Origin: Alphaproteobacteria bacterium UBA6544
GTDB taxonomy: Bacteria; Pseudomonadota; Alphaproteobacteria; UBA8366
Length of the DNA: 6,556 nt
NCBI GenBank assembly: GCA_002434595.1
Contig: DJKK01000170.1
Location: 5,506-12,061, forward strand
Reading direction: 5' to 3'
Positions 1 to 6,272 of the stretch are shown here, piece after piece (the stretch's first letter is position 1; the number at the start of each line of letters is the position of its first letter). Made by a program: the position numbers and the translations under genes. The notes beneath the pieces were generated by a model that did not search any database, was not told where the DNA came from, and worked only from the letters and a program-made list of their open reading frames with translations.

Positions 1-630
1 AACTGCCGTCCGAAGCACAATGCGGCCTCCCCGCCAAAGCGTTTCAAGCCCATGTCTCCATTCGGCCAAAGAATATCCAAGCGTATAGAGCAACAGCGAT
101 AGGCTAACGGCGGCAATTCCAACTCCATAACCCCAGCGCGGAACGGGCTCGATCATTAGGTCCACGGTCCAGACATGGAGCATATCGCCGACGACCCCAC
201 CAAGACCGCCGCGTAAGGGCCAATCTGCCGGGACACCTGCGATCGACAGCGCCAGTGCTCCCGTCAACAAACCAAGCGGCAAAAATGCCAACCTCAGCCA
301 CGGGCCCTCGACTCGGCGGCGACTGACCAATCGCCATCCCCATCCCGCAAGCAGACAAACGGCGAACAATGACACCAGTCCGAGGGATTGAAACAGGAGA
401 TCGCTCGCCATCGCACCCGCCGCACCCAATAAATTACCTATTTCCGATTCCGGAGTTGCTGTATTCAGTGACGGATCACTCGACGTATAACTGGCGATAG
501 CCGCAAGCAGCGCAAGCGCAAAAACGATAAAGCCGACCCCAGCAGATTCAACTGCACGATGCCGAAGCGATTCACTCATCCCGGCGGGAAGAAAGGATGA
601 TTTCGTAGCGCTCTTATTGACGGTGGCCAT
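1..630 (-). CDS. ftsK: DNA translocase FtsK, N-terminal membrane domain (partial; 3' end beyond the window)
   Basis: FtsK couples septum formation to chromosome segregation: its N-terminal membrane domain sits at the division site and its C-terminal motor pumps DNA. Only the first 210 codons are visible, read from the ATG at 630 with no stop before the window edge. After a basic tail the translation shows four hydrophobic segments at about residues 31-48, 78-102, 112-133 and 167-186. The family signature appears between the first two: SYTSSDPSLNTAT (47-59) followed by NLLGAAGAMASDLLFQSLGL (66-85). The WPLRGGLGGVVGD stretch (137-149) also fits FtsK. The start at 630 has AAAGG 8 nt upstream; an in-frame Met at 579 lacks a comparable site. 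The linker and ATPase motor lie outside the window, so intactness cannot be judged. The gene points away from the efflux operon and shares its upstream region. The family call rests on recalled sequence similarity and is strong. Confidence 0.9.
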   Translation of the reverse strand, partial: MATVNKSATKSSFLPAGMSESLRHRAVESAGVGFIVFALALLAAIASYTSSDPSLNTATPESEIGNLLGAAGAMASDLLFQSLGLVSLFAVCLLAGWGWRLVSRRRVEGPWLRLAFLPLGLLTGALALSIAGVPADWPLRGGLGGVVGDMLHVWTVDLMIEPVPRWGYGVGIAAVSLSLLLYTLGYSLAEWRHGLETLWRGGRIVLRTAV

Positions 631-694
631 CGCATTCGCCTTTGTCGTTTTGCGGCGCGTTCACCTTCCTTTCGGAGGCGTGCCGAACCTTATT

Positions 695-727
695 TTACTA
701 TCAATCAGTTATTACTGATAGTAATAA
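695..727. promoter_or_regulatory. Overlapping inverted repeats, probable repressor operator
   Basis: Three nested palindromes share this stretch. TTACTATCA (695-703) pairs with TGATAGTAA (716-724) as perfect 9-bp arms around 12 nt. ATCAGT (704-709) pairs with ACTGAT (714-719) around TATT. TTATTACT (709-716) pairs with AGTAATAA (720-727) around GAT, giving a 19-bp site with 8-bp arms. The TTACT half-site starts at 695 and again at 712, 17 nt apart. Palindromes of about 20-30 bp in the promoter region of RND adaptor-pump operons are commonly bound by TetR-family repressors; that is family knowledge, and the identity of the protein here is inference. No regulator gene is in the window. A transcript-level hairpin is less likely because the arms are AT-rich and no T-tract follows. 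Confidence 0.6.
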
Positions 728-754
728 GTTTAAATAAAACAATACGCAAGTCAA
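727..754 (-). promoter_or_regulatory. Possible sigma70-type promoter for ftsK
   Basis: Read on the minus strand, TTGACT (754-749) matches the -35 consensus at five of six positions. It is followed after 16 nt by TAAACT (732-727), which matches the -10 consensus at four of six. Transcription would start near 720, leaving a leader of about 90 nt before the ftsK ATG at 630. The -10 box abuts the 19-bp palindrome at 709-727, so a protein bound there could also block this promoter. The assignment is by eye, and AT-rich DNA gives chance matches. Confidence 0.35.
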
Positions 755-853
755 TCTATGTATTCATTAAGTAAAATGAAATATAAATAATTTGCCGAAT
801 ATTTCTCTCTTCCGAAGTTTTCTCCGGCTGGCATGTCCACCGCCATCCACACT

Positions 854-872
854 AAGATTGAGGATCAATCTT
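854..872. repeat. 19-bp palindrome with 8-bp perfect arms in the adaptor leader
   Basis: AAGATTGA (854-861) and TCAATCTT (865-872) are exact reverse complements around GGA. No T-tract follows (the next bases are GGGG), so it is not a normal intrinsic terminator. It may be a protein-binding site or a small RNA hairpin in the 5' leader. Its arm length and spacer equal those of the palindrome at 709-727, but the sequence differs. If translation began at 833 it would lie inside the coding region, which is one reason to prefer the start at 926. Confidence 0.5.
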
Positions 873-925
873 GGGGCGGACTGTGGCCTCGAACAGCAAT
901 ACAACAGGTCCGTTTAATAGTTACT

Positions 926-2014
926 ATGCGTTTAATCACCCAAATCATTATCGTCTCGGTTCTCGCCGTCGCGGTGGCAGGAAGTTGGTGGCTTTCCGCA
1001 CGCGATGGCGATACATCCTCCAATGCCAAGTCCCGCAATGGCTCGGGAGCCACCCTTGTACTGGTTGAACAGGTCAAATTTGCCGTCGAAGAAGCGACCG
1101 TCCGTGCCGTGGGTACCGGAGAAGCGCTGAGATCGGCCGCAATCCACCCTTCGGTTTCGGGAGAGGTTGTCGGAATTATGTTCAAGGCGGGACAGCGCGT
1201 TGCAAAAGGAGCACCGCTGGTGCGCCTCGATTCGGAGCATCAACGCCTCGCGGTCGACCTTGCAGAAGTCGCACTCAAGGAAGCGACGCGGCAGATGAAA
1301 AGGTTGGAACGACTGGCGCCGAGTGGAGCGGCATCGCTCGCGCGATTACAGACGGCTCAGACCGATCAGGCAAGTGCACGCCTTCGCTTGGCGCAAGCAC
1401 GCGCCGCGCTGCGCGACCGGACCGTCTATGCACCCTTTGACGGGGTTATCGGCCTGACTGATATTGAGCGGGGAGACCGTGTCTCCGAACAGACGACTAT
1501 CGCAACTCTCGATGACCGTTCATCCATTCTGGTGGACTTCAGGCTACCTGAGGAATACGCGAGCCGTATTGCACTTGGCGATAAGATAACTCTGCGTCCC
1601 TGGACAGACCGGGATACTGAACTGAGTGGAAATGTGGCAATGCTCGGCAGCCGGATCGACGCGGTGACTCGGACACTACGGGTAAAGGCCGCGATCCCGA
1701 ACACCGATGATGCAATACGGCCCGGCACCTCCTTTGAAGTAACGTTGGCTTTCACGGGCCGCTCCTACGCATCAATTGCTGAAGTCGCGGTGCTCTGGAG
1801 CAGAGATGGAGCATATATTTGGCGAGCTACTGACGGTCAGGCTGAGAAAGTGTTCGTAAAAATCGTGCGCCGCGACCAAGGCCGAATATTGGTGGACGGT
1901 TCGCTTGCCGTTGATGATTCGATCGTTATCGAAGGCGTGCAGGGCTTGCGCCCAGGACAGGCAATACGCACCCAACCGTTCGCCGCAGCCGGACATGGGC
2001 GTAAGGGCGGATGA
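926..2014 (+). CDS. RND efflux system periplasmic adaptor subunit (membrane fusion protein, HlyD/AcrA family)
   Basis: This adaptor would bridge the inner-membrane pump encoded next to it and an outer-membrane channel encoded elsewhere. From the ATG at 926 it has 362 residues: an N-terminal hydrophobic anchor or signal (about 4-22, no lipobox cysteine), a first half-lipoyl segment (HPSVSGEVVG... to VRLD, 74-102), a helical hairpin rich in A, R, L and Q (about 103-165), a second lipoyl half beginning TVYAPFDGVIG (166-176), a beta-barrel with the family motif SRIDAVTRTLRVKAAIPN and IRPGTSFEV (to about 280), and a membrane-proximal C-terminal domain. The frame is open up to an ATG at 833, which would add 31 residues. 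I prefer 926 because MRLITQIII starts a normal anchor, the extension includes a perfect palindrome, and only 13 of its 30 codons end in G or C. Neither start has a good Shine-Dalgarno site. The stop overlaps the pump start (ATGA), implying translational coupling. The substrate is unknown. Confidence 0.88.
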   Translation: MRLITQIIIVSVLAVAVAGSWWLSARDGDTSSNAKSRNGSGATLVLVEQVKFAVEEATVRAVGTGEALRSAAIHPSVSGEVVGIMFKAGQRVAKGAPLVRLDSEHQRLAVDLAEVALKEATRQMKRLERLAPSGAASLARLQTAQTDQASARLRLAQARAALRDRTVYAPFDGVIGLTDIERGDRVSEQTTIATLDDRSSILVDFRLPEEYASRIALGDKITLRPWTDRDTELSGNVAMLGSRIDAVTRTLRVKAAIPNTDDAIRPGTSFEVTLAFTGRSYASIAEVAVLWSRDGAYIWRATDGQAEKVFVKIVRRDQGRILVDGSLAVDDSIVIEGVQGLRPGQAIRTQPFAAAGHGRKGG

Positions 2015-5000
2015 GCCGTATCAGCGATCTGCCTTCCATCGCGGTGCGCCGGCCCACGCTCATCGTCGTACTGAACCTTCTAATCGTGATCGCTGGATTG
2101 GGGGCGTTACAGGGCATCGAAGTGCGAGAGTTACCGGACATTGATCGTCCGGTAGTTACCGTTCGAGCCTACTTTGACGGCGCCTCGCCGGAGACCATGG
2201 ACGCCGAAGTCACCAGTGTGATCGAAGGCGCTGTAGCGCGCGTGTCTGGCGTTAAGACGATCAATGCTGCAAGCGAGGAGAACAACGCACGTATCCGCGC
2301 CGAGTTTTCCCCCAATGCCGACCTGGACACCGCCGCCAACGACGTCCGCGAAGCGGTTGCCGCGATCGAACGAGACCTGCCGGAAGGCGTAGAAGAGATC
2401 ACCATTGTTAAAGCGGATGCGGACACACTACCGATCATCCGTCTTGCTCTTGTTAGCGACAAACTTTCTCAGGAAGCCCTAACCAGGCTTGCGGAGGAGG
2501 ATGTGTCCGCGGAACTCACTGCGATATCCGGCGTCGCCACCGTTGCGTTGTTCGGCAACCAAGAACAGGTCCTACGGGTCGTTGTCGATCCGATGCGACT
2601 GGCGAGCTTTGGTCTTTCTATCGAAGACGTCTCACAGGTGGTTTCGAGCACCAGCATCGACGTGCCAGCCGGCAGCTTCAAATCAAAAGAGCAGTTGTTG
2701 ATGGTGCGCGCCGACGCATCGGTCTGGCGTCCGGAAGCAGTGGAACGGCTGGCGATCCGCGACAACGTGCATATCGGCGATGTCGCACAAGCCTTCTATG
2801 GTCCCGCACTGGCGGAAAGCTACAGCTTACTGAATGGGCGAAAGGTCGTTGGCCTCGGCATAATCCGGCGGGCCCAATCCAACACAATCGAGATTTCCGA
2901 TGCCGTCGAGAAGGCGGTTGAACAGCTTAACCAACGGCTGAAGGGCGTCGATCTATTCATCATATCTGACGATGCGCAATTCATTCGAAGCTCGGTTCGG
3001 GAAGTCATGCTTAGCCTGTCGATTGCGGCATGTGCGGTCATCGCTATGATTTTCGTATTCATAGGAGCGTTGCGACCGACGCTTATTCCCGCGGCAGCAA
3101 TCCCGATAGCCCTCATCGGAACAGTCGCCGCTATCTGGCTGCTCGGATTTTCCGTAAACATTCTCACATTACTCGCATTGGTTCTCGCCACCGGGATGAT
3201 CGTCGACGACGCCATTGTCGTGATCGAGAACATCCAGCGCCAACGCAGGCTCGGAATGAAGGCCTACGCGGCATCGGTCCTAGGAACGCGCCAGGTATTC
3301 TTTGCAGTTCTCGCCACCACGGCCACACTAGTCTCGGTATTCCTGCCAATCGCATTCTTGCCGAGCACTGCCGGAAAACTTTTCACGGAATTCGGCTTCG
3401 TCCTCGCCATTGCGGTTGCGATCTCTTCATTCGTTGCACTGTCTCTTTGCCCAATGCTGGCCTCTCGCCTACCGGAAGAACACAAAGAATCATCTTCGTC
3501 CCTTGGCCACTTCGGCGATCGAATAGTCGAAGCGTACCGCCGTCTCTTGGAATTCACGCTAAACGCCCGCTTGCTCGTGATCGGATCAGCAATCGTCGTT
3601 GCGTCCATCGCAATCGTCGTCTACCCGACGATCGATAAAGAACTCCTGCCGCGCGAAGACCGCGGCGCGATTATCATAATGATGCAAGGTCCCGATGGGG
3701 TTAGCCTTGACTACATGGACCGTCAATCGGCAAAGGCAGAAGCGCTTCTTGAGCCATTGCGCGCCTCCGGCGAAGTCACGAATATCCTATCGATCGTTGG
3801 GCGTTGGGACATCAATCGCAATTACATAATCGCTCCCCTTGCGCCTTGGTCAGAGCGTAGCCGCAGCCAACTCGACATCGCGCGCGAACTTCGTGGCCCC
3901 CTAAAGGCCATCCCTGGGGCAACCGCGCGTATCCGCACACCAAATAGCCTGAACTTGCGACGGGCCGGCGGTCGGGTGGAATTCACGCTGACCGGCTCGG
4001 ACTATCGCGACATCGCTGCGGCGGCAGACGATTTCGTAGGTGTAGTGCGCCGCGGCGCACCCGAGCTCGATGATATCGAAATCGAATTCCAACAGACCCA
4101 ACCGCAGCTTTCTTTGACAGTGGACCGGCGACGCGCGGAAGATCTTGGCATCGCAGTTGATGGCATTGTAGATACATTGCGGGCAATGGTTGGCGGGTTC
4201 GAGGTTGCAGAACTAAACATCAATGACCGTTCCGTGCCCGTTATCCTCGAGTCAACCGCCGGCGCCATCGATGATCCAGGAGACTTGGAAAACCTTTTTG
4301 TCCGGTCTGCTGCGGGCGATCTGGTTCCGTTTTCCTCGTTCGTCACACTGACCGAGATTGGCGTCGCGGCAGAGCTGGATCGTTCGGCTCAGAAACGCGC
4401 AATCGAAATCGAAGCGTCTCTGCCTCCCGGGTTTGCAATGCATGCAGCAGTCGACAAGATCGAGGCACTCGCAGATGAAAACTTACCAGCAGGTATAGGC
4501 CTTCACTTCATAAACGAAGCCGCGACCCTTAAAGACACCTCGCACGAAGTCGCAATCACGTTTGCAATCTCCATTCTGGTCGTGCTGTTGGTATTGTCCG
4601 CGCAGTTCGAGAGTTTGCTCAGCGCCCTTGTGATCGTATTGACCGTCCCGTTTGGCCTTGCGGCAGCCGTCTTCTCACTCAAACTCACCGGAACATCAAT
4701 CAATATTTATAGCCAGATCGGATTGGTCATGCTGGTCGGGTTGATGGCAAAGAACGGAATCCTGGTGGTGGAATTCGCGGACCAACTGCGCGATCGCGGA
4801 AAGTCCGTTATTGACGCCGTCAGCGAAGCGGCGGCGACCCGCCTGCGGCCCGTCATGATGACGATGTTGTCCACCGTTTTCGGCGCCTTGCCGTTGATCC
4901 TGGCCGGCGGCGCGGGCGCCGAAGCGCGCGGTGCCATCGGTTGGGTTATCTTCGGCGGGCTGGGCATTGCAACGTTTTTCACACTTATTCTGATACCAGT

Positions 5001-5094
5001 GATCTACACACTCCTCGCCCCACTCGCAAAACCGCGTGCGCATGCGGGTGTCCGCCTGGACCGTGAGCTCAGGGAATTCGAGACAACCGAGTAG
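2011..5094 (+). CDS. Efflux RND transporter permease subunit (HAE/AcrB-MdtB type)
   Basis: This is the proton-driven inner-membrane pump of a tripartite efflux system, probably a homotrimer. At 1027 residues it is close to the usual 1020-1050 of the family, with no break seen. The layout is canonical: TM1 (about 15-33), a first periplasmic porter and docking loop, TM2 to TM6 starting near 333, TM7 (about 521-541), a second periplasmic loop, TM8 (about 847-866) and TM9 to TM12 up to about 1005. The proton-relay residues are in place: D399 and D400 in GMIVDDAIVVIENI, and K914 in GLMAKNGILVVEF. The two acidic residues argue for drug or hydrophobe export, because heavy-metal (HME) pumps carry a different TM4 signature. 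The start at 2011 has AAGGGCGG just upstream and overlaps the adaptor stop by 4 nt. No outer-membrane factor gene follows. Substrate specificity cannot be read from sequence, so no symbol is given. Confidence 0.95.
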   Translation: MSRISDLPSIAVRRPTLIVVLNLLIVIAGLGALQGIEVRELPDIDRPVVTVRAYFDGASPETMDAEVTSVIEGAVARVSGVKTINAASEENNARIRAEFSPNADLDTAANDVREAVAAIERDLPEGVEEITIVKADADTLPIIRLALVSDKLSQEALTRLAEEDVSAELTAISGVATVALFGNQEQVLRVVVDPMRLASFGLSIEDVSQVVSSTSIDVPAGSFKSKEQLLMVRADASVWRPEAVERLAIRDNVHIGDVAQAFYGPALAESYSLLNGRKVVGLGIIRRAQSNTIEISDAVEKAVEQLNQRLKGVDLFIISDDAQFIRSSVREVMLSLSIAACAVIAMIFVFIGALRPTLIPAAAIPIALIGTVAAIWLLGFSVNILTLLALVLATGMIVDDAIVVIENIQRQRRLGMKAYAASVLGTRQVFFAVLATTATLVSVFLPIAFLPSTAGKLFTEFGFVLAIAVAISSFVALSLCPMLASRLPEEHKESSSSLGHFGDRIVEAYRRLLEFTLNARLLVIGSAIVVASIAIVVYPTIDKELLPREDRGAIIIMMQGPDGVSLDYMDRQSAKAEALLEPLRASGEVTNILSIVGRWDINRNYIIAPLAPWSERSRSQLDIARELRGPLKAIPGATARIRTPNSLNLRRAGGRVEFTLTGSDYRDIAAAADDFVGVVRRGAPELDDIEIEFQQTQPQLSLTVDRRRAEDLGIAVDGIVDTLRAMVGGFEVAELNINDRSVPVILESTAGAIDDPGDLENLFVRSAAGDLVPFSSFVTLTEIGVAAELDRSAQKRAIEIEASLPPGFAMHAAVDKIEALADENLPAGIGLHFINEAATLKDTSHEVAITFAISILVVLLVLSAQFESLLSALVIVLTVPFGLAAAVFSLKLTGTSINIYSQIGLVMLVGLMAKNGILVVEFADQLRDRGKSVIDAVSEAAATRLRPVMMTMLSTVFGALPLILAGGAGAEARGAIGWVIFGGLGIATFFTLILIPVIYTLLAPLAKPRAHAGVRLDRELREFETTE

Positions 5095-5104
5095 AGGGGC
5101 AGGT
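5094..5104 (+). promoter_or_regulatory. Ribosome binding site setting the oxidoreductase start
   Basis: GAGGGG begins on the last base of the pump stop codon and is followed by CAGGT before ATG at 5105. This strong, well-spaced site fixes the start at 5105. An in-frame ATG at 5036 lies inside the pump gene and would give 23 extra residues of basic, non-family sequence, so it is rejected. The overlap with the pump stop suggests coupled translation on one mRNA. Confidence 0.75.
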
Positions 5105-6163
5105 ATGGAGTTCGGAATCAGCTGTAACAAGATCGACGAAGTTGGCGTTGCCGTTCACGCAGAGAACCTTGGGTATGATTTCTGCTGGATGACCGACAGC
5201 CCGATTATCCGTTCCAACGTTTGGGCGGTTATGGCGCTGGTTGCGCAACAGACCCAACGCCTACGTCTCGGCACGGGTGTTGCGGTTCCGGGTTTACGCC
5301 TCGCACCGGTCGCAGCAAATGGAATAGCGACCATCAATCGGATCGCTCCCGGGCGCTGCTTCATTGGCCTTGGCACCGGCAACACGGCCATGCGTATGCT
5401 CGGACACCCGCCGGCCAAGGTCGGGGAATTTGCTGAATATATTCGCGTTGTACGCGCGTTGCTCCAGGGTGAGGAGGTTGATTTCACGCTTGCCGACAAG
5501 ACCCACCCGATAACCTTTGCGAATACGGACTTCGGCTACATCAACCTCGACGATCCGATACCCATTCATGTTGGCGGATTTGGCCCACGTGCTCAGGCAC
5601 TCGCGGGGGAAATGGGTGATGGCCTCATTACCGGTTTGCCGCGCGGAGGGACCATCTCGCAAGCCCTAGAAAACGTACGCCGGGGGGCGGAACGTACGAA
5701 GCGGTCGCTCGATAATTTCAAAATTTATGCGCTCGTTAACCTATTGATCCTAGAGTCAGGCGAAACTCTGGAATCCGAGCGCGTCATCCGGGAGATCGGA
5801 TCCGGAATTATGGTCAACGTGCACTACCTAGTCGAACGCTGGAAAGAAACGGGCGAAGACCCACCCGACTATATAAAGCCTGTCTGGAAGTCGTATTTAA
5901 GTTTCCTCGAGGAACGGGATACCGGGAAGCAGCATCAAGAGATGCACAAGAGCCACTACAGTTATCTGGACCCGGAAGAGGCCCGCTTCATCACACCAGA
6001 GATGATCCGTACTTTCAGTATTGCCGGCCAACCGGAGGAGATCGCAGAACGCTTGCATGAGTTGGAACGAGAAGGCCTTCACGGCATAAACTTCATTCCG
6101 ACCCTGGATCAGCAATATCGGCTCATTGAGGACTTTGCCCGGAAGGTAATTGCCAAGATGTAA
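5105..6163 (+). CDS. LLM-class flavin-dependent oxidoreductase (luciferase-like; FMN- or F420-dependent)
   Basis: This 352-residue protein belongs to the bacterial luciferase-like TIM-barrel superfamily, which includes alkanesulfonate monooxygenase and F420-dependent methylenetetrahydromethanopterin reductase. Supporting features are the opening strand MEFGISC, the QRLRLGTGVAVP strand, GLGTGN (88-93) in the cofactor-binding half, the helix GEFAEYIRVVRALLQGEEV that usually follows it, and IHVGGFGPRAQALAGEMGDG (from about 154), where the family binds the phosphate of the cofactor. The C-terminal part with GQPEEIAERLHELEREGLHG is also typical. The reductase-like pattern (HYSYLDPEEARFITPEMIR) resembles proteins annotated as methylenetetrahydromethanopterin reductase, but that annotation is unreliable outside F420-making organisms. 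It lies 10 nt behind the pump gene, so it is probably co-transcribed and acts on the exported compound or a relative. Cofactor and substrate are not determined by what can be seen. Confidence 0.85.
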   Translation: MEFGISCNKIDEVGVAVHAENLGYDFCWMTDSPIIRSNVWAVMALVAQQTQRLRLGTGVAVPGLRLAPVAANGIATINRIAPGRCFIGLGTGNTAMRMLGHPPAKVGEFAEYIRVVRALLQGEEVDFTLADKTHPITFANTDFGYINLDDPIPIHVGGFGPRAQALAGEMGDGLITGLPRGGTISQALENVRRGAERTKRSLDNFKIYALVNLLILESGETLESERVIREIGSGIMVNVHYLVERWKETGEDPPDYIKPVWKSYLSFLEERDTGKQHQEMHKSHYSYLDPEEARFITPEMIRTFSIAGQPEEIAERLHELEREGLHGINFIPTLDQQYRLIEDFARKVIAKM

Positions 6164-6197
6164 AAAAAGGGGGAGGCTGAAGCCTCCCCCAAGTTTT
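6162..6197. terminator. Bidirectional intrinsic terminator between convergent genes
   Basis: GGGGGAGGCT (6169-6178) and AGCCTCCCCC (6181-6190) are perfect complements. They form a GC-rich stem of 9 bp with a TGAA loop. On the plus strand the hairpin is followed by AAGTTTT, a modest T-tract. On the minus strand it is followed by seven T residues (complement of the A-run 6162-6168), making a stronger terminator for the ammonium transporter mRNA. The A-run includes the last two bases of the oxidoreductase TAA stop, so the hairpin starts 5 nt after that stop. Confidence 0.92.
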
Positions 6198-6272
6198 CAC
6201 GCGGGGCAATAGGGTAAGAAGGGAACGGAAAGGGGTTATAAATGGATCACCGCCCCTTGCCGAACGTATGGG

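Larger units (their letters stand above)
631..925. other. Divergent intergenic region between ftsK and the efflux operon
   Basis: These 295 nt separate the ftsK start (630, minus) from the preferred adaptor start (926, plus). The part at about 690-800 is very AT-rich and carries overlapping inverted repeats, a plausible minus-strand promoter and a TATAAA hexamer at 782-787 that could be a plus-strand -10 box, although no good -35 precedes it. An alternative plus-strand pair is TTTACT (694-699) and GATAGT (717-722) with a 17-nt spacer, each matching four of six consensus bases and lying inside the inverted-repeat cluster. The remaining part (about 800-925) would be the leader of the adaptor mRNA and contains a separate palindrome. 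No small gene or structured RNA family was recognised. Confidence 0.6.

Noticed and set aside
104..358. Minus-strand open frame of 84 codons
   Set aside because: It lies out of frame within the clear FtsK membrane-domain coding sequence and encodes an Arg/Trp-rich peptide without recognisable features.
2820..3233. Minus-strand open frame of 137 codons opposite the pump gene
   Set aside because: It is antisense to conserved RND membrane segments, and its Met/Ile/Thr-rich composition follows from the complementary codons.
3030..3638. Plus-strand open frame of 202 codons in another frame inside the pump gene
   Set aside because: The product is Arg/His/Ser-rich with no domain, and the overlapping frame encodes the conserved proton-relay helix of the pump.
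4696..5130. Minus-strand open frame of 144 codons over the end of the pump gene
   Set aside because: It is antisense to TM10-TM12 of the pump, crosses the pump-oxidoreductase junction, and has no family resemblance.
6230..6258. Inverted repeat AAGGGG / CCCCTT with an 18-nt gap, downstream of amtB
   Set aside because: Only 6 bp of stem and a long loop, no T-tract, and the much stronger hairpin at 6169-6190 already serves as terminator.
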